Source: JAENVT01 sp963805445 (lineage in GTDB: Bacteria; Actinomycetota; Acidimicrobiia; Acidimicrobiales; Ilumatobacteraceae). From it: a DNA stretch of 64,000 nt. The notes below the pieces were generated by a model. That model made no database searches. It was not told where the DNA came from and worked only from the letters and a program-made list of their open reading frames with translations. Numbering within the stretch: the first letter of the stretch is position 1; every line of letters begins with the position of its first letter. Location of the stretch: contig CAWDUI010000009.1 of NCBI GenBank assembly GCA_963805445.1, forward strand, positions 174,834-238,833, read 5' to 3'. Made by a program: the position numbers and the translations under genes. Below, piece after piece: positions 9,851 through 22,099 of the stretch.

Positions 9851-11023
9851 GTGATCGTGAGAGTGCACCCCATCGTGACCGTGACGGGGTGCCTCGCGGT
9901 CGTGCTGCTCGTGACCGCGTCGTGCGACTCAGGCGCCACCGCGCCGGCAGCGACGCCAGGCTCCTCGGCAGCGCCGACCTCCGCACCGCCGCCGTCGGTT
10001 GGTTCCACCGCGGCGCCGACCACAGCTGTGGCGACGGTTCCGCTCCCCGACGACACGTTGTCGCCGACGACATCGATCGTGGATCCCCAGGTGCTCGACG
10101 ACATCTCGTTGACCTCGGTGCCACCGGATGTGATCGTGCCGACGAGCGAGGCTTCGCTGGACGAGGTGACCAATCCCATCAATGGGAGGCGTGGCAGTCG
10201 CCGCGTCGTCCCCGAGGACCTCGACTGTGCGAACGGGGCAACCCAGCCTTGCCTGATCGGTACGCTCGATCTGCTGGGCTTCGACGTCACCAGCGGGTCG
10301 GGAGACGACCGCGGGTACCGCGTCGAGCGGGCGACAGCCGTCGTCCAACTCGACGCCGGGCTGGCCAAGACCGGCGTCGCCGACGGTGACCTGCTCGAGT
10401 ACCTAGGGATCGCCAGCAACCCGAAGCCCGAGGGTCGAGCGGACGAGACGCGCCAGATCGGCACCTCGGCGAACGGTCGGCCGATCGTGGCCCAGCGCTA
10501 CGGCGACGGGCCGAAGACCGTGCTCGTGGTCGGTGTGACCCACGGCGACGAGGAGGGCGGCCTCCGCATCCTGTTGCGAGTGAGGTCGCTGCCGCTGCCA
10601 ACCGACCTGACCTTGTGGGTCATCCCCACCATGAATCCCGATGGACTCGCCGCCGACACCCGTTTCCTGGCGAACGGTGCAGACCCGAACCGTGCGGCCC
10701 CGAACCAACCCGAACAGCAGGCGGTCTACGACTTCGCTCTCGCCACCCAGCCCTCGTTGACGGTTTGGTATCACCAGAACTATGGCTGGGTCGGTGCTTC
10801 CGGCGCATCGATCGCCCCGGCGAAGAAGTACCAAGAGCTCACGCTGCTCGGGACGTTGAAGCACAGCGGCGACTGCGTCGTCCGCGGGTTCATGTGGTGC
10901 CCGATCGACGACGCACTCGGAAGCAGTTCGATCCTGGTCGAGTTGCCCGATGTGCTCACGCCCGCCGACGTCCGGACCCACGCGAGCGCCCTGCTCGCAG
11001 TGGCGTCGGGCCGTGCTCCCTGA
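9851..11023 (+). CDS. M14-type zinc carboxypeptidase-like lipoprotein
   Basis: 390 residues from GTG 9851 (GTG 9857 also possible). A lipoprotein signal ends in LLVTASC, followed by a long Ala/Pro/Thr-rich linker, a putative peptidoglycan-binding segment (CLIGTLDLLGFDVTSGSG ... AVVQLDAGLAKTGVADGDLL) and a carboxypeptidase domain. Zinc-site elements: GVTHGDEEGGLR (HxxE), WYHQNYGW (third His) and SILVELPD (catalytic Glu). The usual NPDG motif is present but the following RxNxxGxDLNRN segment is abbreviated to ANGADPNR. Probably trims cell-wall peptides outside the membrane. Confidence 0.75.
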   Translation: MIVRVHPIVTVTGCLAVVLLVTASCDSGATAPAATPGSSAAPTSAPPPSVGSTAAPTTAVATVPLPDDTLSPTTSIVDPQVLDDISLTSVPPDVIVPTSEASLDEVTNPINGRRGSRRVVPEDLDCANGATQPCLIGTLDLLGFDVTSGSGDDRGYRVERATAVVQLDAGLAKTGVADGDLLEYLGIASNPKPEGRADETRQIGTSANGRPIVAQRYGDGPKTVLVVGVTHGDEEGGLRILLRVRSLPLPTDLTLWVIPTMNPDGLAADTRFLANGADPNRAAPNQPEQQAVYDFALATQPSLTVWYHQNYGWVGASGASIAPAKKYQELTLLGTLKHSGDCVVRGFMWCPIDDALGSSSILVELPDVLTPADVRTHASALLAVASGRAP

Positions 11024-11172
11024 GACAGGGTCCAATGAGGGCGACACGTGTACTCTGCGACCCGGGGACCCTGGGCCGGCCGGGGCATGTCGACACCGTG
11101 GCACAAGCGGGCGACCTCCCAGCGCCGGTGCACTCGGCGCCCGCGCAGAGATCGAACGCCAGAGGAGACGAC

Positions 11173-12574
11173 GTGACCGCTCAGACACCGACGACACCGA
11201 CCGGAACGCTTCAGGATGTCCTGGATTCCGTTCCCAACTTCGTCGACTACTTGTACAGCAACCGCAAGGGGTCGGTGGTCAAGGACGCCGTGCTGCGCCA
11301 GCCTCCCGAGTTCGTCGCTCCGGAGTTCACGACGTGGCGCGACGAGCAACGGGCGTGGCGCGAGGGGATTGCGTTCTACGACCAGTCGTTCCACATGACG
11401 ACGACCTACGTGCGCGGACCAGACGCCCAGCGGCTCTTGTCGAGCATCGCCGTGAACAGCTTCGAGACCTTCGGTGTCGGTCGAAGCCGGCACCTCGTCG
11501 TCTGCAGCCCCGACGGCTACCTCGTCGGCGACGGCGTGCTCTACAGCGTCGCGCCTGAGGAGTTGGTGCTGGTGGGCCGGGCAGCCGGCCACAACTACTT
11601 GCGATTCTGCGCCGAGACCGGTGGCTGGGACGTGTCGATCGAGGCCGACGAGATCTTCTCCAACAATCCCGCCGGCCGGCGTACCGTGTACCGATATCAA
11701 GTGGAAGGGCCTGACGCGCCGGCCCTCATCGAGCAGCTCACCGGTGCTCCCTTGCGCGACGCGCCGTGGTCGGAGATCTTCCCTGTCACCATCGCCGGAC
11801 ATCACGTTTGGGCTCAGCGGCACACGATGGCCGGCAACCCGGGTTGCGAGTTCTTCGGTCCGTGGGATGAGGGTCCCGCGGTGAAGGAGGCGATCCTGAA
11901 GGCCGGAGCCGCGTTCGAACTGCGCCGGGTCGGGTCGCTTGCGTACTTCACGAACGCTCTGGAGTTGGGCTGGATCCCGCGACCCGTGCCGGCCATCTTC
12001 ACCGCCGACGAGCTTCGCCCGTTCCGCGAGTGGCTGCCGTCGACCAGCGAAGAGACGACCTGGGCGCTCGGCGGCAGCTACAACGCACCCGAGATTCAGG
12101 ATTACTACTTCACGCCGTGGGAGCTCGGCTACGGCAATGTGGTCAAGTTCGACCACGATTTCGTCGGGCGAGAAGCCCTCGAACGGACGGCAGGCGACGA
12201 CCATCGGCGAGAAGGTGACGCTCGTGTGGGACCCCGCCGACGTTGCTCGAGTCGTCGAGTCGTACATGCGGCCCGAGGAGGTCCCCGGGCTCTACATCGA
12301 GTTCCCGCGGGCGACGTACGCGACATGGCAGTACGACGCCGTCCACAACGACCAGGGACGAACGATCGGTGCTTCGACCTACACCGGCTTCATCTGGAAC
12401 GAGCGGGCGATGCTCTCACTCGCAATCCTCGAACCCGAGTACGCCACCCCGGGGACACGTGTCTCGGTTCTGTGGGGCGAACCGGATGGTGGCGCCAAGA
12501 GCCCCTGGCTCGAGCCCCATCGCCAGATGGAGATCCGCGCCACGGTCGCCCCGGCTCCGATCGGGAAGAAATAA
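11173..12574 (+). CDS. GcvT/LigM-like folate-dependent methyltransferase (one frameshift)
   Basis: Aminomethyltransferase-fold protein about 466 residues long. GTG 11173 follows AGAGGAG at 11161. Long family members such as vanillate or syringate O-demethylases (LigM/DesA-type) move a methyl group from an aromatic ether to tetrahydrofolate. Visible parts: WREGIAFYDQSFHMTTTYVRG, TMAGNPGCEFFG, and WELGYGNVVKFDHDFVGREAL; an indel near 12195 shifts the C-terminal barrel (GEKVTLVWDPADVARVV, GRTIGASTYTGFIWNERAM). It starts a run of carboxylase genes in the same direction, eight bases away. A demethylase role is inferred from fold and length. Confidence 0.7.
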
Positions 12575-12582
12575 CGGTTTCA

Positions 12583-14234
12583 GTGCCCGACGGACCCGAC
12601 CCGGCCCGCTCTCTGGGTGCGCCGATCGAGTCGAGGCTCGACACGGCGACCGACGATTTCGCCCAGAACCGCGCCGACGTGCTGGAACAGCTCGCGGTCA
12701 TCGATGGCTTGCTGGAGCAGGCCGAGGCGGGAGGTGGACCCGCCCGGATGGAGCGGTTGCGGGCCATGGGCAAGCTGCCGGTGCGGGAGCGAATCGCCAA
12801 CGTGCTCGATCCGGACTCGCCGTTCCTGGAGATCAGCCCGCTCGCCGCGTACGAGTCCGACTACACGATCGGCGGCGGGATGGTCGTGGGCATCGGTGTG
12901 ATCTCCGGTACCGAATGCGTGATCCTCGCCAACGATTCGTCCGTGCTCGGCGGGGCGCTGACTCCGTACGCGGTCAAGAAGTGGAGCCGTGCCCTCGAGA
13001 TCGCCCGCGACAACGGCATCCCCTACGTGAGCTTCGTGGAGTCGGCAGGCGCTGACCTGCGTGTGGGGACCGAAACCGAAGGACGGCGTGTCGAGGTCGA
13101 TCACTTCGCCGAGACCGGCCGCTTCTTCTACGAGCTCATCGAGCTGTCGCAGATGCGGATTCCCACGGTCTGCGTGGTGTTCGGTTCTTCGACTGCCGGC
13201 GGCGCGTATCAACCCGGTCTGTCCGACTATGTCGTGGTCGTGAAGGAGCAGTCGAAGATCTTCCTCGCCGGGCCGCCACTGGTGAAGATGGCGACCGGCG
13301 AAGAGAGCGATGACGAGACGCTGGGCGGCGCCGACATGCACGCGACGACGTCGGGCCTCGGCGACTACTTCGCCGTCGACGAGATGGACGGCATTCGCCA
13401 CTGTCGCCAGATCGTCGCCCACCTGAACCGGCACAAGCCCGGTCCCGGTCCGTCGTTCAGCGCCGACGACCCGGTGTACGACCCGGAGGAACTGCTCGGA
13501 ATCGTCAGTCGCGATCTGAGGCGGCCTGTGGATGTTCGCGACATCGTCGCCCGGATCGTCGACGGCTCGCGTTTCGAGGAGTTCAAGGCGCGCTACGGGT
13601 CCACCATCGTCTGCGGCTGGGCGTCGATCCACGGCTACCCGATCGGGATTCTGGGCAACAACGGCGTGTTGCATCCCGAAGCCGCGGAGAAGGCAGCGCA
13701 CTTCATCCAACTGTGCAACCAGATCAACGTCCCGCTGCTGTTCCTCCAGAACATCACGGGTTTCATGGTCGGACGAGACTTCGAGGCCGCCGGCATCATC
13801 AAGAAGGGCTCGCAGATGGTGAATGCGGTCTCGAACTCGAAGGTGCCGCACCTGACCGTGATCATCGGCGCGTCGTACGGCGCTGGGACCTATGGCATGT
13901 CGGGGCGTGCGTTCGGCAACCGCTTCACGTTCTTGTGGCCCACCGCCAAGATCGCCGTGATGGGCCCCAAGCAGATCGCCGGCGTCATGGCGATCGTTCG
14001 GCGCGGCCAGGCCATCCGCAAGGGCGAGGCGTTCGACGAGGTGGCCGACGCCAAGATCGTCGAGTCGGTCGAGGCCATACAAGAGGCGGGCTCGTTGGCC
14101 TTGCGAGCGACCGGGGCCATCAGCGACGACGGCATCATCGACCCTCGTGACACTCGCACCGTGTTGGGATTGTGTCTGTCGATCGTCCGCAACAAACCGA
14201 TCGAGGGTGCCGACGGCTACGGCGTGTTCCGTCT

Positions 14235-14238
<4 letters not shown>
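12583..14238 (+). CDS. Acyl-CoA carboxylase, carboxyltransferase (beta) subunit
   Basis: 551 residues from GTG 12583. Two crotonase-fold halves of the carboxyltransferase domain are intact: GTECVILANDSSVLGGALTP, FVESAGADLR, FGSSTAGGAYQPGLSDY, and in the second half FLQNITGFMVGRDFEAAGI and GASYGAGTYGMSGRAFG. The motifs fit methylcrotonyl-/geranyl-CoA carboxylase beta chains better than acetyl-CoA carboxylase. Its TGA overlaps the ATG of the biotin-carrying subunit by four bases, so both subunits are made from one transcript. Confidence 0.92.
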
Positions 14239-16198
<1,960 letters not shown>

Positions 16199-16202
<4 letters not shown>

Positions 16203-17983
16203 CAGCACCGGTGCGCATCGCCAACTGCTCCGGTTTCTACGGCGACCGATTGACTGCGGCGGCCGAGATGGTGGCTGACGGCCCGATCGACGTCCTGACG
16301 GGCGACTGGTTGGCCGAGCTGACGATGCTGATCCTGGCTCGCGCCCGCGCCAAGCAACCGAATGGCGGGTATGCCCGGACGTTCGTCACCCAGATGGAGC
16401 ACGTCATGGGAGCGTGCCTCGATCGTGGTATCAAGGTGGTGTCGAACGCAGGCGGGCTGGATCCGCAGGCATGTGCCCACGCCGTGCGGGAGGTTGCCGA
16501 GAAGCTGGGCCTGGCCCCGCGGATCGCCTACGTCACTGGCGACGATCTGCTGCCCAGACTGGGAGATCTGATCGATGCGGGTGCCGGCCTCACCCACTTC
16601 GAGACGGGCGAGCCGCTCGGAGACCCGTCTCGGTTCGTCAGCGCCAACGCCTACCTGGGCTGCTGGGGCATCGTCGACGCGCTGAACCACGGAGCCGACA
16701 TCGTGATCACGGGTCGTGTCACCGATGCGGCGGTCGTGTGCGGTCCGGCGGCGTGGCACCACCAATGGAAGCGTGACGACTGGGACGCACTCGCCGGCGC
16801 GGTGGTTGCTGGTCACATCATCGAGTGCGGTACGCAGGCAACCGGTGGCAACTACTCGTTCTTCACCGAGGTCCCCGGCCTCACTCGGCCGGGGTTCCCG
16901 TGGGCCGAGGTGGCGAGCGATGGATCCTCGGTGATCGGCAAGCACGATGGCACCGGAGGCCAGGTCTCGATCGGCACGGTGACATCGCAATTGCTCTACG
17001 AGATCGGTGGCCCCGCATACCTCGGTCCTGATGTGATCGCCCGCTTCGACACCGTCGAACTGGCCGAGACAGGTCCCGATCGAGTGCGTGTCAGCGGCAC
17101 GCGGGGGCAGCCACCGCCGACCACATTGAAGGTCGCGATGAACGAGTTCGGTGGATACCGCAACGACGTTGCCGTCGCCCTGACCGGGCTCGACATCGAA
17201 GAGAAAGCGCGGCTGGTGGAGGACGGCTTCTGGCGAGCAAGCCCGTTCCGTCCCGACGACTTTGCCAGCGTGACCACCTCGGTCGTGCGCACCGACCATG
17301 TCGACCCCACCACGAACGAGTGTGCTGTCGCGCTGTGGCGGCTGACGGTCAAGGATCCCGACGAGCGCAAGGTCGGGCGAAAGATCTTCGATGCGGTCGT
17401 GGAGCTCGGCCTGGCCAACATCCCGGGGTTCTTTGCGCCGACCACCTCGTCGGTGGCGAAGCCCTACGGCGTCTACCGGCCGGCGCTGGTTCTGGCGGAA
17501 CTGGTTCCGCAGTATGTTGCTTTCGTCGATGACAGCTCCTACCAGGCCGTCGTCGAATCGGTGCCGTTCGCAGCCACGATCGACATCGGGCCGATCGAGC
17601 CCACACCGGTGGCGATCGAGGCGGGCGACACAGTACGTGTGCCGCTCGGACGGATCGTGGGAGCGCGGTCGGGCGACAAGGGAGGCAACGCCAATGTGGG
17701 TGTGTTCGCCCGTAGCGACGCTGCCTGGTCGTGGCTCGACCAGTTCCTGACCGTCGACCGGCTCAGGGCACTCCTGCCGGAGGTGGACGGTCTGCGCATC
17801 CAGCGACATCGCCTGCCCGCTCTCCGTGCAGTGAACTTCGTCGTCGAAGGCTTGCTCCAAGAAGGAGTGGCCGCCTCGACGCGCCTCGACGGTCAGGCCA
17901 AGAGCTTGGGTGAGTGGTTGCGGGCGCGGATCGTGGATGTGCCCGCGTCACTGCTCCCGCCTTCGCTGATGACGAGCAGATGA
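16199..17983 (+). CDS. AtuA/DUF1446 family protein
   Basis: 594 residues from GTG 16199, overlapping the carboxylase gene (GTGA). Family marks are the N-terminal RIANCSGFYGDRLTAAAEM, GDWLAELTMLILARARAK, VSNAGGLDP, ITGRVTDAAVVCGPAAW and IIECGTQATGGNYSFF, plus the AtuA C-terminal domain with ARSGDKGGNANVGVFARSD. In Pseudomonas AtuA is needed for acyclic terpene (citronellol/geraniol) use and lies beside geranyl-CoA carboxylase; its reaction is not settled. The same adjacency here argues that the carboxylase acts on a branched or prenyl-type acyl-CoA. Confidence 0.88.
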
Positions 17984-18059
17984 TCTCGGATATTCTTCTG
18001 GCGGACATCGCCATTTGATATTCGACCATGCCCGCCGAACCTGAACCGAGGGATTGTCC

Positions 18060-18461
18060 ATGCCGACGTTGTCACACGTTCCATTCGTCGACTACTTGGT
18101 GCTCGACGATGGCAACCCCCATCTCGTCGCCCATGCCTGCACTCGATGCGGCGCCCGATTCTTCGACCGGCGCAACGCATGCGCACAGTGCTTCAACACC
18201 GAGTTCACCGCGGTCGACATCGCCACGGAGGGCGAGGTGCGCTCGTTCACGATCGTGTCACTTGCAGCACCGGGTGTCGATGTCCCTTTCGTCGCGGCCG
18301 TCGTCGACTGTGCCGGGACCAGTGTCAGGGGAAACGTGGTCAACTGCCCGCCCGATCCGGATCACGTGACGTTGGGCATGAAGGTCAAGTTGACGACGGT
18401 TCCGATGGGCGTCGACTCGCAGGGAGTTGAAGCAATCAGCTACGCGTTCGAACCGGCTTGA
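18060..18461 (+). CDS. Zn-ribbon/OB-fold protein (DUF35)
   Basis: 133 residues from ATG 18060. A rubredoxin-like zinc ribbon (CTRCGARFFDRRNACAQC, four cysteines) precedes an OB-fold with GEVRSFTIVSLAAPGVDVPF and GTSVRGNVVNC. DUF35 proteins form complexes with thiolase-like enzymes and probably bind acyl-CoA. The thiolase gene follows 42 bases later, the standard arrangement. Confidence 0.9.
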   Translation: MPTLSHVPFVDYLVLDDGNPHLVAHACTRCGARFFDRRNACAQCFNTEFTAVDIATEGEVRSFTIVSLAAPGVDVPFVAAVVDCAGTSVRGNVVNCPPDPDHVTLGMKVKLTTVPMGVDSQGVEAISYAFEPA

Positions 18462-18503
18462 GCCGCGCGATCAGCACTTCGCAGTGGAGAGGAAGTTCAC
18501 ACA

Positions 18504-19709
18504 ATGAGCAAGAGCGACGACATCTGGATCCTCGGGATCCACATGACCAAGTTCGGGAAGCACTTCGACAAGGACGTCGTCGATCTCGGTGCGGAGGCCA
18601 TCATGGGTGCGCTGGCCGACGGCGGGGTGACGATGGCCGACATCGGAGTGATGGCTGCCGGCAATCTCATGGGCAGAGGCGGCATCGCCCAGCAGTTGCA
18701 GAAGCAGGTGGGTCAAACGGGGATCCCGGCCTACAACGTCAGCAACGCGTGCGCCACCGGCGCCACTGCTCTGCGCACGGCGATCATGGCTGTCAAGGCG
18801 GGTGAGGTCGACATGGGCCTCGCCGTGGGAGTCGAGAAGCTGGCGGGTGCCGGCCTGCTCGGTGGCGCCACGAGAAACGACGATGGCGCCGAATGGCAAC
18901 CGAAGGGGCGGTACGGCGCGGTGGCACCGATCGACGGGCGAATCGGTACCGAGACCATGCCGGGCGTGTTCGCTCAGATCGGGATGGAGTACGGCCACAA
19001 GTACGGCGGCGTGACGTTCGAGTTGTTCGCCAAGATCAGCGAGAAGAACCACAGCCACTCCACGCTGAACCCGCTCGCTGCCTACAGCAAGGCGATGTCG
19101 CTCGAGCAGATCATGAACGACGTGATGATCGCCTACCCCAACACTCGCCCGATGTGCTCGGCGAACTGCGACGGTGCGGCCGCGGCGGTCGTCACGAATG
19201 GTGAGAAGTTGAAGACCCTGTCACTCGAGCAGCAGCGGCGAGCCATCAAGGTGTCTGCATCGATCTTGACCAGTGATCCGTGGGAGGAGGCGTGTCAGAT
19301 TCTCCCCAACGTCAACACGCTGACGCGCAACGCGGCGAACCAGGCGTATGAGGCGGCAGGTGTCGGGCCGTCGGACCTCGATCTCGTCGAACTGCACGAT
19401 TGTTTCGCCACCGCCGAGCTCGTGCACTACGACAACCTGATGCTGTGCGAACCGGGGGGCGCGGTCGACTTCTTCAACTCGGGGGCTCCGTGGCGCACTG
19501 GATCCACGCCGGTCAACGTTTCCGGCGGATTGCAGTCGAAGGGTCACCCGGTCTCTGCCACCGGAATCGCCAACATCTGGGAGGTCTGCCAGCATCTCAG
19601 GAACGAGTGCGGCGATCGTCAGATCGAGGGCGCCAAGGTCGGCCTCGCCCATGTCATCGGTCTCGGCTCCGCCTGCGGCGTGCACATCTTGGAGAGTTCC
19701 GCTGCCTGA
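18504..19709 (+). CDS. Thiolase family protein (acetyl-CoA acetyltransferase-like)
   Basis: 401 residues; ATG 18504 behind GGAGAGGAAG. Thiolase-superfamily lipid-transfer/SCP-x-like type: ILGIHMTKFGKHFDKD at the start, the nucleophile Cys in YNVSNACATGATAL, later VELHDCFATAEL, and C-terminal GGLQSKGHPVSATG. Together with DUF35 it likely carries out thiolytic or aldol-type cleavage of a CoA intermediate in the same degradation route as the carboxylase; the exact reaction is inferred. Confidence 0.9.
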   Translation: MSKSDDIWILGIHMTKFGKHFDKDVVDLGAEAIMGALADGGVTMADIGVMAAGNLMGRGGIAQQLQKQVGQTGIPAYNVSNACATGATALRTAIMAVKAGEVDMGLAVGVEKLAGAGLLGGATRNDDGAEWQPKGRYGAVAPIDGRIGTETMPGVFAQIGMEYGHKYGGVTFELFAKISEKNHSHSTLNPLAAYSKAMSLEQIMNDVMIAYPNTRPMCSANCDGAAAAVVTNGEKLKTLSLEQQRRAIKVSASILTSDPWEEACQILPNVNTLTRNAANQAYEAAGVGPSDLDLVELHDCFATAELVHYDNLMLCEPGGAVDFFNSGAPWRTGSTPVNVSGGLQSKGHPVSATGIANIWEVCQHLRNECGDRQIEGAKVGLAHVIGLGSACGVHILESSAA

Positions 19710-19722
19710 CGAGGCAGCCGGG

Positions 19723-20604
19723 TCACGGGTCGTACTCGTGTTGCCGAGCTGGATACTCGCCTGACTCGACCTCGCCGCGGTACGAGACCGCAGCCTCGTA
19801 CAGCGTGGTTCCGATCTCGGCGTACTTCTTGACGAACTTCGGGAGCCGGCCACCGGTGAAGCCGGCCCAATCGGTCCACACCATCAGCTGCCCATCGCAA
19901 TCCGGGCCGGCACCGACACTGATGGTCGGAATCGTCAATGACTTCGTGACCTCTCCGGCGATCGCAGATGGGACCATCTCCAGGACGACCGCGAACGCGC
20001 CAGCGTCTTCGACGGCGTGCGCGTCGTCGAGCAACTGCATGGCTCCCTCGCCCCGGCCCTGGATCGTGTGGCCACCGAGGCCGTGCTCGCTCTGCGGCGT
20101 GAACCCGATGTGAGCCATGACCGGAATGCCGGCTCTGACGATCTGCTCGATCTGCTTCGAGCTCCGACGACCGCCCTCCAGCTTCACGGCGTGCGCTCCG
20201 GTCTCTTTCATGAACCGGATCGCGCTGTGCAGGGCGTCGTCAGGGCCAACCTCGTACGAGCCGAACGGCATGTCGGCGATCACCAGGGCGCGCTTGGCCC
20301 CACGCACCACGGCCCGACACAGTGGGATCAACTCCTCCATCGTGACGGGAAGCGTCGAGTCGTAGCCGAAGACGGCATTGCCGGCCGAATCGCCGACGAG
20401 GAGAAAGTCGATCCCGGCGCGATCGAAGATCGTCGCCGACAAGTAGTCGTAGCTCGTCAGCCCCGTGATCTTGACCCCGTTCTCCTTCGCCTGACGGAAA
20501 TGTCTCACTCGCACGCGCTTCACGGGGTCCGGCGCGCCTGGCGGGGAACTCGATGTTGGCTGTTCCATGGGGATGCTCGTGTCTGTTCCGATCGACACCG
20601 TCAA
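19723..20604 (-). CDS. panB: 3-methyl-2-oxobutanoate hydroxymethyltransferase (PanB)
   Basis: First step of pantothenate synthesis: hydroxymethyl transfer from methylene-tetrahydrofolate to ketoisovalerate. 293 residues; an internal ATG (MEQPTSSSPPGAP) could be the true start since PanB usually begins near VRVRHFRQAKENG. Clear motifs: ITGLTSYDYLSA, FLLVGDSAGN, ADMPFGSYE, VKLEGG, PVMAHIGFTPQ and DAGAFAVVLEMVP. Convergent with the thiolase gene, 13 bases between stops, so not part of that operon. Confidence 0.95.
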   Translation of the reverse strand: MTVSIGTDTSIPMEQPTSSSPPGAPDPVKRVRVRHFRQAKENGVKITGLTSYDYLSATIFDRAGIDFLLVGDSAGNAVFGYDSTLPVTMEELIPLCRAVVRGAKRALVIADMPFGSYEVGPDDALHSAIRFMKETGAHAVKLEGGRRSSKQIEQIVRAGIPVMAHIGFTPQSEHGLGGHTIQGRGEGAMQLLDDAHAVEDAGAFAVVLEMVPSAIAGEVTKSLTIPTISVGAGPDCDGQLMVWTDWAGFTGGRLPKFVKKYAEIGTTLYEAAVSYRGEVESGEYPARQHEYDP

Positions 20605-20765
20605 TGCTCACTTCGATGTCGCCAAAGGTGGACAGGAGACTATCGCGCCTGTTTCATCGGCTCGGCCGTGGAACGGGACCTTGTGCCCTGGGGGCGAGAT
20701 CAGGTGAGGGGCACAGTGCGAGTGTGGATGATTCGATGATGCACGTCGCCGGCTGATCGGGTGGC

Positions 20766-21821
20766 ATGGTGAGTACGTCCACGGTCGTTGATCAGCCGTC
20801 GACGCGGTCACCGATGCGCCGTTGGCTGGTCGTGTCGGCGACGGTCCTCGTGTGGATCACGCTGTACCAGCTGAACCTGCGCTGGTGGAACTGGGTGGTG
20901 TTCGACGTCGTCGGCCTCGATCCGGCGAGCCGGCTCGGCGGGTCGGTGCACTTCTTCTTCTACGACGTCACCAAGATCGCCCTGCTCCTGACCGGCGTGA
21001 TCTTCGTCGTCACCGTGTTGCGCAGCTTCATGTCGATCGAACGGACCCGCGCCTTGCTCGGCGGAAGACGCGAGGGAGTCGGGAACGTGTTCGCGGCCGG
21101 CCTCGGGGTGGCGACGCCATTCTGTTCGTGCTCGGCCGTTCCGGCGTTCATCGGGTTCGTCGCCGCCGGCGTCCCGCTCGGTGTCACCCTGAGCTTCCTG
21201 ATCGCCAGCCCGTTGGTCAACGAGGTGGCGATCGTGTTGCTGTTCGGCCTGTTCGGGTGGAAGGTCACGGCTCTCTACATCGCCGGCGGGATGGTGATCG
21301 CGATCATCGCCGGCGCGGTGCTCGGCCGGCTCCGTCTGGAGCGTTGGGTCGAGCCGTTCGTGTTCGAGACCCGCCTGCGCGGCAAGGTCATCGACCGGTC
21401 GGCCGGGCTCTCGTGGGACGACCGGCTGCTGATGGCGCGTGAGGAGGTCGTCAGCATCCTGCGCAAGATCTGGCCGTACCTGCTGGCCGGGATCGGGCTC
21501 GGTGCGGCGATCCACGGCTGGCTGCCCGCCGACTGGTTTGCCGGACATGCGACCGGCTGGTGGGGTGTGCCACTGGCCGTGGTCATCGGCGTGCCGCTGT
21601 ACTCCAACGCCGCCGGCGTGCTGCCGCTCGTCGAGTCGTTGCACGACAAGGGGCTGCCGATGGGCACCGTGCTGGCATTCATGATGAGCGTCGTCGCGTT
21701 GTCGACACCGGAGATGATCCTGCTGCGACGGGTGCTCAAGCCCAAGCTCATCGCCACCTACTTCGGTGTCGTCGCCGTGTCGATCTTGTGCATCGGCTTT
21801 CTGTTCAACATCGTCATCTGA
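20766..21821 (+). CDS. ArsP/UPF0718-type permease
   Basis: 351 residues, about eight or nine transmembrane helices. The signature ATPFCSCSAVPAFIGFVAAGVPLG places it in the two-component permease family that includes ArsP, an exporter of trivalent organoarsenicals; the paired cysteines in PFCSCS are the motif. Also LIASPLVNEVAIVLLFGLFG and GVPLYSNAAGVLPLV. The next gene, 10 bases on, encodes a small redox disulfide protein, a frequent partner. The arsenic role is inferred from the family; other thiophilic or metal substrates are possible. Confidence 0.85.
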   Translation: MVSTSTVVDQPSTRSPMRRWLVVSATVLVWITLYQLNLRWWNWVVFDVVGLDPASRLGGSVHFFFYDVTKIALLLTGVIFVVTVLRSFMSIERTRALLGGRREGVGNVFAAGLGVATPFCSCSAVPAFIGFVAAGVPLGVTLSFLIASPLVNEVAIVLLFGLFGWKVTALYIAGGMVIAIIAGAVLGRLRLERWVEPFVFETRLRGKVIDRSAGLSWDDRLLMAREEVVSILRKIWPYLLAGIGLGAAIHGWLPADWFAGHATGWWGVPLAVVIGVPLYSNAAGVLPLVESLHDKGLPMGTVLAFMMSVVALSTPEMILLRRVLKPKLIATYFGVVAVSILCIGFLFNIVI

Positions 21822-21831
21822 AAGGCAAACC

Positions 21832-22068
21832 ATGGACATCAAGATCCTCGGCTCCGGCTGCAGCAAGTGTCAGAACCTCGATCAAGCCGCTCACGACGCG
21901 GTCGAACAACTCGGTCTCCAAGCCGATTTCGAGAAGGTGACCGACCCGGGTGAGATCGCTTCGTGGGGCGTCATGGCCACCCCGGCCCTCGTCATCGACG
22001 ATGAAGTCGTTGTTTCGGGCCGGGTCCCGACCGTCGCCGACATCAAGGACCTGATCGCGGCGCGATAG
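21832..22068 (+). CDS. Thioredoxin-fold small redox-active disulfide protein
   Basis: 78 residues from ATG 21832 after an AAAGG site. MDIKILGSGCSKCQNLD shows the CSKC redox pair near the N-terminus, and MATPALVIDDEVVVSGRVPT the cis-proline region, as in the archaeal MTH895/TM0996 mini-thioredoxins. It probably reduces or delivers substrate to the adjacent permease. Confidence 0.9.
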   Translation: MDIKILGSGCSKCQNLDQAAHDAVEQLGLQADFEKVTDPGEIASWGVMATPALVIDDEVVVSGRVPTVADIKDLIAAR

Positions 22069-22099
22069 GTCGCCGGTTGAGCTGGCCCCCGGCTGGCGA

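Noticed and set aside
10780..14082. Very long minus-strand open frames opposite the carboxylase and methyltransferase genes (10780-12267, 12580-14082)
   Set aside because: They are mirror frames of strongly motif-bearing plus-strand genes in G+C-rich DNA; their translations have no recognisable domains.
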